Part shown: piece after piece, positions 9,913 to 18,739 of the stretch | How the letters are laid out: the number at the start of each line of letters is the position of its first letter | Position numbering within the stretch: position 1 is the stretch's first letter | DNA from: Acidobacteriota bacterium | GTDB lineage: Bacteria > Acidobacteriota > Terriglobia > Bryobacterales > UBA6623 | NCBI GenBank assembly: GCA_016125275.1 | Contig: WGMB01000015.1 | Location: forward strand, 186,001-250,000 | DNA length: 64,000 bases | Direction of reading: 5' to 3' | Made by a program: the position numbers and the translations under genes | The notes under the pieces: generated by a model | What the model was told of the DNA's origin: nothing | The model's input: the letters and a program-made list of their open reading frames with translations, nothing else | The model's database searches: none

Positions 9913-12633
9913 ATGATCGGGCGAAGCATCTCGCACTACCGCAACCTCGAAAAGATCGGGGAAGGCGGCATGGGCGTGGTCTACAAGGCCGAAGACACGA
10001 ACCTGGACCGCGTGGTGGCGCTCAAGTTCCTGTCGCCCCGGATGCTCGACGACCCGCAGGCCAAGGAGCGCTTTCTGCGCGAAGCCAAGGCCGCCGCGTC
10101 GCTCCACCACCCCAACATCTGCACGATCTACGAAGTCGGCGAAGCCGACGGCGAGACCTTTCTGGCCTTCGCCTTCCTCGAGGGCGAGAGCCTCGAGAGG
10201 CGCCTGGCCGACGGGCCCCTGCCGTTCGAAGACGCCCTCAACATCGCCCAGGACGTCGCCGCCGGGCTGGCCGCCGCCCATGAGAAAGGCGTTATCCACC
10301 GCGACGTCAAGCCCGCCAACATCATGATCGGCCCCGACGGGCGGGCGACCATCATGGATTTCGGGCTGGCGCTGCTGGGGCGGGCTTCGCGGCTCACGAC
10401 CAGCGAGCAGGTCCTCGGCACCACGGCCTACATGGCGCCGGAGCAGACGCACGGCGTCTCCGCCGACGCCCGCTGCGACATCTGGGCCTTCGGCTGCGTG
10501 CTCTATGAGATGCTCACGGGCATCCAGCCGTTCGAGGCCGAGTACCCCCAAGCGATCCTCTACCGGGTGGTCAACGAAGACCCTCAACCGCTGTCGGAAA
10601 TCCTGCCGGACGTCTCTCCCGAGCTCAGCGCGATGGTCGAGCGGGCGCTCGAAAAGGAGCCCGCCGCGCGCTACCAGACCGCCCTGGCGCTGGCCTCGGA
10701 GCTCGAGGATCTGGGCCGCCGGCTGCACATTGCGCGGCACCAGGCGGTCGCCGCCCCGGTGCGCCGGCCCTTGCGCTCGTCGGCCGGTCGCCTTGGAGAC
10801 TCCGCCGCACCCCTCCCGGCGCAGTCCTCGGCGACCTCCGCCGTCGAGGGACCCGTCTCCAACGCCCCGGTCTCCCCGGCGCGCTCCTGGCCCAAGATTT
10901 TCTGGTTCGCCGCCGGCATGTTGGCCGCCATCCTGTTGGTGGCCGGCTTGTGGCGCGGCGGCGGCCCCGCGCGGGAGCATTCCCTGCGCTGGTTTACGGT
11001 TGTGCCGGAATCTCTGAGCCCCACCGAGCAGGACGGCGCCGTCGCCGTTTCGCCCGACGGACGCTACCTGGTCTACGTCTCCGGCGAGCAACCGCCGTCG
11101 CTGTGGGTGCGCTCGCTGTCCGCACCCGAGCCCCGCAAGCTGGCCGGGACGGAAGGCGTGCGCCCCGGGCCTTTTTGGTCGCCCGACAGCCGCTACCTGG
11201 CCTTCGCCTCCGGCAACGACCTCAAGCGCATTCCCGTAGCCGGCAACGAGGCCCCGGCGCTGATCTGCCGCCTCCCCGGATCGTTCTTCGTGGGCGGAAG
11301 CTGGAGCGACGACGGCGAGACCGTCGTGTTCTCCTCCGGCTGGAGCGCCGTGGGGCTCTATCAGGCGCCCTCGCACGGCGGGGAAGCCGTCCAGATCGCT
11401 CCCCCCGAGCCCGGCAGCTTCGAAGTCCACCCCCATCTGCTGCCCAAGCATACCGACAGTCTGTTGCTGTCGGCCGTGCGCGGCGACCTGTGGCAAGTGG
11501 CCGTCCGCAACCTGCGCACCGGCGAGGTCCGTACGCTGGTCGAAGGCGGGAAGCCGGTCTACGATGGCTCCAGCCGCCGCATCCTCTACCAGGCCAGCCT
11601 CGACCGTGGCGGCGTCTGGAGCGCTCCGTTCAACCTCGGCAGCCTCGAGACCGACGGGACGCCGGCGCTGGTCTCCGAACGCCTCCGCGACGCCTCGGTG
11701 TCGCGCGACGGCCTGCTGGTGGGGGTGCAGGCGCAGGACCCGCCGCCGCAGCGCCTGGTGCTGCTGGACCGCCACGGCGCCGTCCTTGGCTCGGCCGGTA
11801 GGCCCCAGGCCCTGATGTACTTTCCGGCCTTTTCGCCCGACGGCCGCTCGGTCGCCGTCTCCGCCCGCGATTCACTCGCCGACGGCTACGACATCTGGAT
11901 TCACGACGTTGACGGCGACGGCAAGCGCCGGCTCAGCTTCGACGAAGGCCGCCGCGCGGCCCCCGCCTGGTCGCCTTCCGGAGACCGCGTCGCCTACTCC
12001 ATCCGCGACGGAGCCAGCCTGCGTGTGCGCGACGCCTCCGGCGGCGGCGCGGCGAGCCCCCTGCTGGCCTCCCGCAACACCGCGGGCGATGAGGGCGAGG
12101 CGGACTTTTCCCCGCGAGAACCGCTGATCGTCTTCCGGCGCTCCAGCGGCTCCGGCTCCGATATCTGGCTGCACGACGCCCGGCCCGGCCGCGAGGCCTC
12201 CGACCGCCCGCTGCTGGCCACCGCCGCCAACGAGGAGATGCCGCAGATCTCGCCCGACGGCTCTCTGCTGGCCTATTGCTCCGACGAGACCGGCCGCTTC
12301 GAGGTCTACGTGCGTTCGTTTCCGGAAGGCGAGCAGCGCTGGCGAGCCTCCGACGGCGGCGGCTGTCAACCGCGCTGGAGCCGCGACGGCCGAGAGGTCT
12401 ACTACGAGACCACCGGCGCCCTGTTCGCCGTCAACGTCGCCCGCGCCCCGGCCGTCTCTCTGTCGGCCCCGGTCAAGCTCTTCGCCCGCCGCAACCTCGA
12501 CGGAACCACCTGGGACTACGACGTGGACGCCCGCGGTCGCTTCGTCACGCTCGAAGCCGACGTCGACGCCGAGGCCGCCGCCCGCCGGGCGACCATCCAC
12601 ATCATTGAAAACTGGGAAGAGGGCCTGCTGTAG
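9913..12633 (+). CDS. Membrane Ser/Thr protein kinase with TolB/WD40-like (PD40) propeller
   Basis: A 906-residue one-pass membrane kinase. The kinase domain (about 9-272) has the glycine loop GEGGMGVVY (16-24), ATP-binding Lys38, the catalytic HRDVKPAN loop (130-137), DFG (150-152) and APE (176-178), so it should be active. A Pro/Ala-rich linker leads to a single membrane span (about 331-347). The exported part is a TolB/PD40-type beta-propeller with repeats of the form SPDGRYLVY, FWSPDSRYLAF and ISPDGSLLAY. This architecture is common in Acidobacteria, where the propeller probably senses an external ligand or protein. No cognate substrate or phosphatase gene is adjacent. The start follows a 40-base gap after the eIF2B-like gene. 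Confidence 0.92.
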   Translation: MIGRSISHYRNLEKIGEGGMGVVYKAEDTNLDRVVALKFLSPRMLDDPQAKERFLREAKAAASLHHPNICTIYEVGEADGETFLAFAFLEGESLERRLADGPLPFEDALNIAQDVAAGLAAAHEKGVIHRDVKPANIMIGPDGRATIMDFGLALLGRASRLTTSEQVLGTTAYMAPEQTHGVSADARCDIWAFGCVLYEMLTGIQPFEAEYPQAILYRVVNEDPQPLSEILPDVSPELSAMVERALEKEPAARYQTALALASELEDLGRRLHIARHQAVAAPVRRPLRSSAGRLGDSAAPLPAQSSATSAVEGPVSNAPVSPARSWPKIFWFAAGMLAAILLVAGLWRGGGPAREHSLRWFTVVPESLSPTEQDGAVAVSPDGRYLVYVSGEQPPSLWVRSLSAPEPRKLAGTEGVRPGPFWSPDSRYLAFASGNDLKRIPVAGNEAPALICRLPGSFFVGGSWSDDGETVVFSSGWSAVGLYQAPSHGGEAVQIAPPEPGSFEVHPHLLPKHTDSLLLSAVRGDLWQVAVRNLRTGEVRTLVEGGKPVYDGSSRRILYQASLDRGGVWSAPFNLGSLETDGTPALVSERLRDASVSRDGLLVGVQAQDPPPQRLVLLDRHGAVLGSAGRPQALMYFPAFSPDGRSVAVSARDSLADGYDIWIHDVDGDGKRRLSFDEGRRAAPAWSPSGDRVAYSIRDGASLRVRDASGGGAASPLLASRNTAGDEGEADFSPREPLIVFRRSSGSGSDIWLHDARPGREASDRPLLATAANEEMPQISPDGSLLAYCSDETGRFEVYVRSFPEGEQRWRASDGGGCQPRWSRDGREVYYETTGALFAVNVARAPAVSLSAPVKLFARRNLDGTTWDYDVDARGRFVTLEADVDAEAAARRATIHIIENWEEGLL

Positions 12634-12645
12634 ACCGCGGCCGCC

Positions 12646-13395
12646 TCAGCGGCTCTCGATCGACGCCGAGTACTCGTCGAGCACTGCGTCCACATCGCCC
12701 CAGGCGCGCTTCTTGCCGTACTCCATCCACAGCGCCTTGGTGCAGTAGTGGCGGGCGAAGTCCAAGCTGTGGGTCGCCGCCAGAATCGTCTGCGGACCGT
12801 TGCGGCGCTGCTCGAAGAACTGGTTGCACTTGTCCTTGAAGCGGGCGTCTCCGGCCGTGAAGGCCTCGTCTAGAAACAGGTTCTCGGACTCGGCGTGGCG
12901 CGCCACCGAAAACGCGAACCGGCCCCGCATCCCCGTCGACAAGGTTCGCAGCGGCGCATCCACGAACTCCGTCAGCTCCGCCCACTCCAGCACCTCGTCA
13001 AACACTTCCCGCACCTTCGACCGCCGCATGCCGCAGATCGCTCCGTACAGGAAGAGGTTGTCGCGCAGCGAAAGGTCGCCCACCAGCCCCACGCCCAGGC
13101 CGGCGAAGTATGACACCGCGCCCTCCACCCGCACGCGGCCCTCGGTCGGCCGGTAGATGCCCGCCAGCGTCTTGAGCAGCGTCGTCTTGCCGGCGCCGTT
13201 GTTGCCCACGATGCCGACGATCTCCCCGCGGGCGACCTCCAGGTTCACGTCCGTCAGCGCCCGGAACGTCCTCGCCCGTATCTTGCCGCCGAACACGGCC
13301 CGCCGCAGCAGCCGAAACAGCGTCTCCGAACCGCCATAGCGAAAGTCCTTCGACACGTCCTGCGCCGCAATGCTGATCGGCCTCGGCTCAGACAT
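12646..13395 (-). CDS. Polysaccharide/polyol-phosphate ABC exporter, ATP-binding subunit
   Basis: A 249-residue nucleotide-binding subunit of the Wzt/TagH/KpsT type. It has Walker A GNNGAGKT (64-71), the ABC signature LSTGM (152-156), Walker B NLFLDEA with Glu177, and the ATHSL switch histidine. It lacks the C-terminal sugar-binding extension that the other exporter in this window (53295-54521) has. The ATG at 13395 is chosen because the frame upstream is Arg/Ser/Cys-rich and overlaps the permease gene. With this start the two genes overlap by 8 bases, typical of translational coupling. It energises export of a cell-surface glycan across the inner membrane through the neighbouring permease. 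Confidence 0.9.
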   Translation of the reverse strand: MSEPRPISIAAQDVSKDFRYGGSETLFRLLRRAVFGGKIRARTFRALTDVNLEVARGEIVGIVGNNGAGKTTLLKTLAGIYRPTEGRVRVEGAVSYFAGLGVGLVGDLSLRDNLFLYGAICGMRRSKVREVFDEVLEWAELTEFVDAPLRTLSTGMRGRFAFSVARHAESENLFLDEAFTAGDARFKDKCNQFFEQRRNGPQTILAATHSLDFARHYCTKALWMEYGKKRAWGDVDAVLDEYSASIESR

Positions 13396-14152
13396 TCTCG
13401 GCGAACTCCGGCTCCAGCCGCTTGAACAGGAACAGCGCCGCGCCCAGCAATAGGGCGTTGATGGCGCAGAACGCCGCCAGAGACCCCAGCGACGGCCCCT
13501 CGCCCCGCAACACCGCATCGCGCGAGATCGAGATCACGTAGTACAGCGGGTTGAGCGCGATCAGCGTCCGCGCCACGCCCTCGCCCACCAGCTCCGGCTT
13601 GTAGAAGATCGGCGTGGCGAAGAACAGGATCCGCAGGAACACTTGGTAGACGTGGTCCACGTCGCGCGCGAACGGGTAGATGCTCGACAGCGCCAGGCTC
13701 ACCCACACCACCAGCAGCATTTGCACCAGGATCGACAGCGGAATCAGCAGCCAGCTCAGCCGCGGCTCCACCCCGGTCAGCAGCGCGATCAGCAACGCGA
13801 TCGCCATCGAGATCACGAACTCGATGCTCAACGAGGCGACCATGCTCAGCACGATCAGCTCTTTGGGAAATACCGCCTCAGCGGTCAGCTCCCGGATCGA
13901 GCGCAGGGCCCGCAGCGCCGCGCTGGTCGCATTCGAGAAGTGCGTGTAGTGGATCAGCCCGATCAGCAGGTAGACCGCGTAGTGCTCGATCCCCGCGCCC
14001 ACCTGAAAGCTGAAGAACAGGAACAGGATCAACAGCAGCAGCAGAGGGTGCAGGAAGCTCCAGACGAAGCCGAGAAAGGTGCTCTGATCCTTGAGCTTGT
14101 ACTCCGAGACGATCAGCTCTCGGAGCAGATTCAGATGCCGCTCGTCGTACAT
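13388..14152 (-). CDS. Polysaccharide ABC exporter, permease subunit (ABC-2 type)
   Basis: A 254-residue integral membrane protein with about six hydrophobic segments, preceded by an amphipathic helix (LNLLRELIVSEYKLKDQSTFLGFVW) typical of Wzm/KpsM/TagG permeases. The start at 14152 (MYDERHLN) is preferred over an upstream in-frame codon because the upstream part is basic and lies inside the glycosyltransferase gene; the chosen start still overlaps that gene by 22 bases. It pairs with the ATPase immediately downstream. The cargo is probably a lipid-linked glycan made with the help of the family 2 glycosyltransferase, which is an inference from order. Confidence 0.9.
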   Translation of the reverse strand: MYDERHLNLLRELIVSEYKLKDQSTFLGFVWSFLHPLLLLLILFLFFSFQVGAGIEHYAVYLLIGLIHYTHFSNATSAALRALRSIRELTAEAVFPKELIVLSMVASLSIEFVISMAIALLIALLTGVEPRLSWLLIPLSILVQMLLVVWVSLALSSIYPFARDVDHVYQVFLRILFFATPIFYKPELVGEGVARTLIALNPLYYVISISRDAVLRGEGPSLGSLAAFCAINALLLGAALFLFKRLEPEFAENV

Positions 14153-15036
14153 GGTTGCGGCAGTTGGCGCGCCCAGCGTCGATTGGCGGCCTTGCCCGCC
14201 GCGCGGCTGGTGTAGAAAAGCTTCGCGAACAGGCGCGCCTTCCAAGGAGCGATCCGCGGCACGACCGCGGGAATCGGCTCCGCCGGCGGCGCCGCCCGCG
14301 CTCGCCGCACCAACTCGCCCACGAAGTCTCCGTGCAGCTCATCGATCCGCGGCGCGTAGTAGCCGTGCAGAAAGCCTTCGCGCATCAGGCTACGGACCGT
14401 GTCACGGTTACGGTGGTAGATCACCGCCTGATCGCAGTACTCCAGACGGAACCCCTGCCGCAGCACCCGCAGCGTCAAGTCCACGTCTTCCACCCGCAGC
14501 AGCCTCTCGTCAAAGCCGCCCACGGTACGCAGCACGTCCCTGCGCATGGCTATGTTCATGGTAATGGCGTAGGGCGGCGTAAAGCCTAGAATCGCCCGGC
14601 GATGGTCATGGATCATCTCGCCGAACAGTCCCACGCTGCTGCAAGGCTCCTGCGCCAGAATCCGCCCGCCGACGATGCCGATCGACTCATCGCTCAGCGG
14701 CGCCACAATCCGGCGCACCCACTCGCGGTCCACCACGCAATCCGAGTCGGTGAAGGCGATCAGGTCGCCCGAAGCCTCCCTCACCCCGGCGTTGCGGGCG
14801 GCGGCCGGTCCCAGCGTCGGCTCTGTAACGATTCTCACCCGGCCGTTGTATCCTCTCAGGACGGCAGGCGTCGCGTCGGTCGAAGCGTTGTCCACGCAAA
14901 TCAGCTCCAGCCGGGACGTCGGATAGTCCGAGGCGAGCAGAGAATCCAGGCAACGGGCGATGTCCTGAGGCCGATTCCGGACAGGCACAATCACCGACAC
15001 CGGGGTCGGGGAAATCGCTGGGGCGCAGAGCGACAA
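14131..15036 (-). CDS. Family 2 glycosyltransferase
   Basis: A 301-residue GT-A fold transferase. The N-terminal core shows SVIVPVRNRPQDIARCLDSLL, VDNASTD for nucleotide-sugar binding, and the metal-binding DxD as DSD (97-99). The acceptor-side motif is GGFDERLLRVEDVDLTLR, the ED segment that usually holds the catalytic base. The C-terminal 60 residues are basic and Pro/Ala-rich. It is the first gene of a three-gene unit with the ABC exporter and probably transfers a sugar to the glycan exported by it. It is divergent from the nucleotidyltransferase-like gene, with about 60 bases between the two starts. Confidence 0.9.
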   Translation of the reverse strand: MSLCAPAISPTPVSVIVPVRNRPQDIARCLDSLLASDYPTSRLELICVDNASTDATPAVLRGYNGRVRIVTEPTLGPAAARNAGVREASGDLIAFTDSDCVVDREWVRRIVAPLSDESIGIVGGRILAQEPCSSVGLFGEMIHDHRRAILGFTPPYAITMNIAMRRDVLRTVGGFDERLLRVEDVDLTLRVLRQGFRLEYCDQAVIYHRNRDTVRSLMREGFLHGYYAPRIDELHGDFVGELVRRARAAPPAEPIPAVVPRIAPWKARLFAKLFYTSRAAGKAANRRWARQLPQPCTTSGI

Positions 15037-15096
15037 ATTAAGAAGGTACCACGCCAGTGCAACCTAGCGTACAGACCAAATCCGACCGAGGCGGCC

Positions 15097-16749
15097 GTGG
15101 CCGGATCTGACCCCGAAGAGTCTCCGCGAGGCAGGGACCGGAGCCCGGGGAGGTCTCTGCGTCGGCTCGTGCGGCGGCTCATTCTGGTCACTTCGCGGCA
15201 ACCTCTGCTGGGCCTCTACCGCGGGCTCTACCGCGCAGCAGCGGTCGCGGCGGCCCGCTTTGTCGGCCGAGACCCCGGCGTGCTCAGCGTCTACGTCCGT
15301 CGCGGCCTGGCCAAGGGCGAAACCGTTCCCGGCATCAGCGACATCGACCTCGCCGTCATTACCGACCCCTCCGACCCCGGCGCAAACGACCGAGCCCTGG
15401 CGCGCTATCAACGCGCCAAGCGCTTGCTGCCGCTCCTCGACGAGAGCCCCGAGATCCTCGACCGGCCGACCCTGTCGGCGAACTGCTCGACCACCCGGCA
15501 TCGCTACCGCCTGGCCGAAGGCCGCCAGACTTGGCAGGTTCTCTACGGCGCCGACGATCGCGCCGCTCTTCCCGCCGCAGAGGCCGGCTCGCTGCAAAGC
15601 TCCCTCTACCAGGAGCTGCGCTACTGGTGGACCCTGTTCAACTGGCAGATCCTGCGCCCGGGCGAAGCCCGCTGGGACCCCGTCGTGCGCAACGCCGTCT
15701 GCTACAAGGTCGTCGTCGAGCTCTTCAAGGTCCGGCTGGCGCTGCTGGAAGGGACGCTCTTATTCGGCCGCCGCGAGGTCCTCGCCCGAGTCGGCCCGTC
15801 TCTCGACGAAGCCGAGCGAGCCATGGCGGAGCGGCTTCGTCGGATGGCGGACCAGCGCTTTCTGCGGGACGACCCCACGCTGCTCGAGGACTGCTTCGCG
15901 CTGGTCCTGCGACTGCTCGACCGCCTCCACGCGCGCCTGATGCACAGCCCTCACTTCGCCGGGCCGGCCCCGCTCCCGGTCCGTGTCGACGGTCCCCGGC
16001 GCGAATGGTTCTGGCCGCCGGAGCGCGAGCGCTTCCTGCAATCCTTCCTCTCAGAAGCCGATCGCGTCGCCCCCGGGGCCTTCGGCTCGGCGTACGTCGT
16101 CAAAGGCTGCGACTTCCCCATCCACGACTTCGGGCTCTTGCTGGAACCCCTTCCCGGGTCCTGGCCGAGCGTGGGGCAGACGATGCGGCTGCGAGAAGCC
16201 CGCCTCTCCGCCGACCAGGCGCACGCCGACCGCTTCCACGTGTACCTGCTGCTGGAACACTGCGCCCTGCAGATCGACGTCGACGACCGGCGCGGCGGTT
16301 GGGAGTCCACCCTGCGCTCGGTCTTGTCGCCCTTCGCCAACCCGGACGTCTTCGCCGCCCTCGCCGAGCCGGAAAGCCTGCTGCGGGGAGCGCCGCGCGC
16401 CCCCGCTCCAGGCGCCGGCTGGTCCCCCGCCCTGGCCGAAATGACGCACGAGCGCCGTTTGGCCCACGAAGCCAAGCTCCTCGACAGCGACGCGATCCGG
16501 GGCTGGGGAGCCCACGGGCCGCTGGCGACCGCCCTACAGCTTCGCCTGCTGGAAGAGTCAGCCGCCGGCGGCGAGCTGCACTATCCGTTGACCGCCTGGG
16601 CGCTGCAGCGGGCCCTGCAAGGGAGGAACGGCGCTGCTCCCGAGGCCGTAACGCGCTTGCTTTCCCCTTTAGCAGAGGGCTTCGACCAAGCAAACCACAA
16701 CCCAGCGGCGGCACGGAACGCTCTACAGTGGCTCGTGCCGGCCCAATAG
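15097..16749 (+). CDS. Large nucleotidyltransferase-fold protein, function unknown
   Basis: A roughly 550-residue soluble protein. Residues 79-89 read GISDIDLAVIT, which fits the G-S-x-D-x-D signature of the polymerase-beta/kanamycin nucleotidyltransferase superfamily (Ser81, Asp82, Asp84). A long helical region follows (150-310) and a second alpha/beta part contains GCDFPIHDFGLLLEP. No family beyond the superfamily can be named. No ATG lies near the domain start. GTG at 15097 and GTG at 15169 are both possible; I took the former, and the open frame further upstream is antisense to the glycosyltransferase gene. The position next to a glycan export unit suggests a nucleotidyl or phosphoryl transfer in glycan assembly, but that is only context. 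Confidence 0.7.
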   Translation: MAGSDPEESPRGRDRSPGRSLRRLVRRLILVTSRQPLLGLYRGLYRAAAVAAARFVGRDPGVLSVYVRRGLAKGETVPGISDIDLAVITDPSDPGANDRALARYQRAKRLLPLLDESPEILDRPTLSANCSTTRHRYRLAEGRQTWQVLYGADDRAALPAAEAGSLQSSLYQELRYWWTLFNWQILRPGEARWDPVVRNAVCYKVVVELFKVRLALLEGTLLFGRREVLARVGPSLDEAERAMAERLRRMADQRFLRDDPTLLEDCFALVLRLLDRLHARLMHSPHFAGPAPLPVRVDGPRREWFWPPERERFLQSFLSEADRVAPGAFGSAYVVKGCDFPIHDFGLLLEPLPGSWPSVGQTMRLREARLSADQAHADRFHVYLLLEHCALQIDVDDRRGGWESTLRSVLSPFANPDVFAALAEPESLLRGAPRAPAPGAGWSPALAEMTHERRLAHEAKLLDSDAIRGWGAHGPLATALQLRLLEESAAGGELHYPLTAWALQRALQGRNGAAPEAVTRLLSPLAEGFDQANHNPAAARNALQWLVPAQ

Positions 16750-16767
16750 CCGCGATTGGCGAAGGGC

Positions 16768-18615
16768 TCAATCCTCGATCGGAAAATGAAACTCGAAAGA
16801 CCCGCCATACAATCGCTCATCGAGATGGCGGCACGAGACTTGAATCACCCCCGGAACGCTACTCTCTCTCGGCAGTCCAGCCGGAATCTGTAGCGAGACT
16901 TGATAGATGCCGACGAACCCGGGAGCCAGGCCGGCAAACAGAACCGGCACGCCCGTCCACGACGTGCCGCACTGGAATGAAAGGATGGCTCGCGACACAG
17001 GTCCGTCGATGGGAGCGGGCTCCCCCGTAGGGACGGACGGCTCGACGGCGCCGAGTCCCGTGGCGTAAGCGTGGACGATGTCGCCCGGTGAAAGCGGGTT
17101 CGCGACCGTGACGAGCCGATATTCGTCGTCGGCCGCCAACGACAACGGAAAGCCGTACCCGCCGACGCTACCGTACTCGCCGGAGATCGGGATGACCGAT
17201 GGCCGGAGGGCGGGGGCCAGGGTGGCGCCGACAAGGATCGGCTGGAACGGGGACCGGTAATCCTGCGCGGACGTCTCGATCCGAAGCTCGATGGCGGACC
17301 CGGGTGGATTCCCCTCGAGCTCCGAGGGCACTTGATAGATAACTTCGTAGGGCGTCACCGAAAGCAAGGGCGCTGGCTGCCCGTTCAGTAGTAGCCGAAA
17401 CGAACCGAGCCTTTCCGGCAGCGGGAAGCCGCTCGCAGGGAGCGGTTCTTCGACCAATCCGGCGCCCGTAAGGCTTGCCAGCGAGCCCGGCGCGGAAGGG
17501 CCCGCAAAAGCAGTCGATCCCAATCCGGCGCTGCTGGCCGTGACGGTCCGCGGAATCAGCTCCGTCTCGACCTCGCTTTCCACGTCGATCCGGATCAGTC
17601 GTCCCAGACCTGTGACCGCATAGGCTATGAGACCGTCGCCGGAGAGCACTGCGGATTGCACCCCCTCCGCGGCGGTCGTCAACTGCACGAGTCCGGAGCC
17701 GTCAGTCTCGACAACGAAGAGCTGCGGAGGGCCGACGCTCCCTGAGTCGTCGAAACGACACGTGGACCGAAACAAGACCCGCGCGCCGTCAGCGGAGATG
17801 TGCGGCTCGGCGAATTCACCTAGCCCCTCAACGAGAGTACGGCTCTCCGAGGTCGCAATATCCAGGATTCGCAGCCGGGTGAAGGCCGTCTCCGGATAGG
17901 TTGGCCAGCGGGAAACATAGGCGATCGTGCGGGCTTCGGCGTCGATGACAGCTTGAGAAACCTCTTCCTCTGTAGACTTCGTCAGCGCCCGAGCTGCGCC
18001 GGAGTTATACAACACGATTCTGCCGTCGGCCTTCACCAACGTTCCGTCGTCCGCGATCCGCGTCCCGCGGGCGAAGCCTGCGGAGTCTATTGCGGGCGTC
18101 TCTGTCTCCACACCCGTCTCGAGATTCAGGACGCCGGAGCTCACGAAGGGGCTTCCGCCCTCGCGCAGCGCGTAGCGCCCGTTCGGACTCACCGTAACGC
18201 GGCCGAGAACCTCGATCTCGCCCCCGTCGGGCAGTCGAATCGTCGAGGCTTGCAATGGGACGCCGGCGCAGGCGGCGCTGCCGCTGCAAAGTCGGCTGCC
18301 CATGAATGCAATGGTTCCGCCATCGCTGGATACCGACGGAAAGCGGAGGTCGTAGTAGTTGCTGAGCGTCAATGTTCCCGGGACAGCGGGCGCCGGCATG
18401 TCCTTCTCACGGGCGGCGAAAAGCTCGAGACGCCCGTCGACGAATCTGTAGATTCGCCCCTGCAACGGCTCGTTGCTTTGGGAGCGTGCGTGCTGGGTCG
18501 TGAAGTAGACGACGGAGCCGTCGCCGTTGGTCGATAGGTCGAAGTACTGGCCGGATGCCGCCACCACGCCAAGTAGCGCTGAGACAACCGCGCGTCTCAG
18601 GGGATGATTGCGCAT
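16768..18615 (-). CDS. Secreted beta-propeller protein with TIGR03437 C-terminal domain
   Basis: A 615-residue exported protein. After a signal peptide (about 1-22) residues 25-345 carry TolB/PD40-like propeller repeats such as YDLRFPSVSSDGGTIAFMG, VTVSPNGRYAL and PHISADGARVLFRS. The C-terminal part (about 355-610) has the order typical of TIGR03437: an opening ASLTGAGL strand, LLLNGQPAPLLSVTPYEVIYQVPSEL, VTVANPLSPGDIVHAYATGLGAV, and VPVLFAGLAPGFVGIYQVSLQIPAGL. Two other proteins in the window have the same ending. The function of the domain is not established; surface display or secretion is a guess. Base composition appears lower in GC than in flanking genes. It is divergent from the MBL-fold gene. 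Confidence 0.85.
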   Translation of the reverse strand: MRNHPLRRAVVSALLGVVAASGQYFDLSTNGDGSVVYFTTQHARSQSNEPLQGRIYRFVDGRLELFAAREKDMPAPAVPGTLTLSNYYDLRFPSVSSDGGTIAFMGSRLCSGSAACAGVPLQASTIRLPDGGEIEVLGRVTVSPNGRYALREGGSPFVSSGVLNLETGVETETPAIDSAGFARGTRIADDGTLVKADGRIVLYNSGAARALTKSTEEEVSQAVIDAEARTIAYVSRWPTYPETAFTRLRILDIATSESRTLVEGLGEFAEPHISADGARVLFRSTCRFDDSGSVGPPQLFVVETDGSGLVQLTTAAEGVQSAVLSGDGLIAYAVTGLGRLIRIDVESEVETELIPRTVTASSAGLGSTAFAGPSAPGSLASLTGAGLVEEPLPASGFPLPERLGSFRLLLNGQPAPLLSVTPYEVIYQVPSELEGNPPGSAIELRIETSAQDYRSPFQPILVGATLAPALRPSVIPISGEYGSVGGYGFPLSLAADDEYRLVTVANPLSPGDIVHAYATGLGAVEPSVPTGEPAPIDGPVSRAILSFQCGTSWTGVPVLFAGLAPGFVGIYQVSLQIPAGLPRESSVPGVIQVSCRHLDERLYGGSFEFHFPIED

Positions 18616-18739
18616 GCACCATGATTCTTTCCTCTCGGACCTGGACGCGCAAGCCCCGATGGATAGAGCGGGCGCTCCGGCGCACGAGATCGCGTCCTCC
18701 GGTTATGCAATCTCGGGTTGTTGGTAAGCTCTGGAGGCC

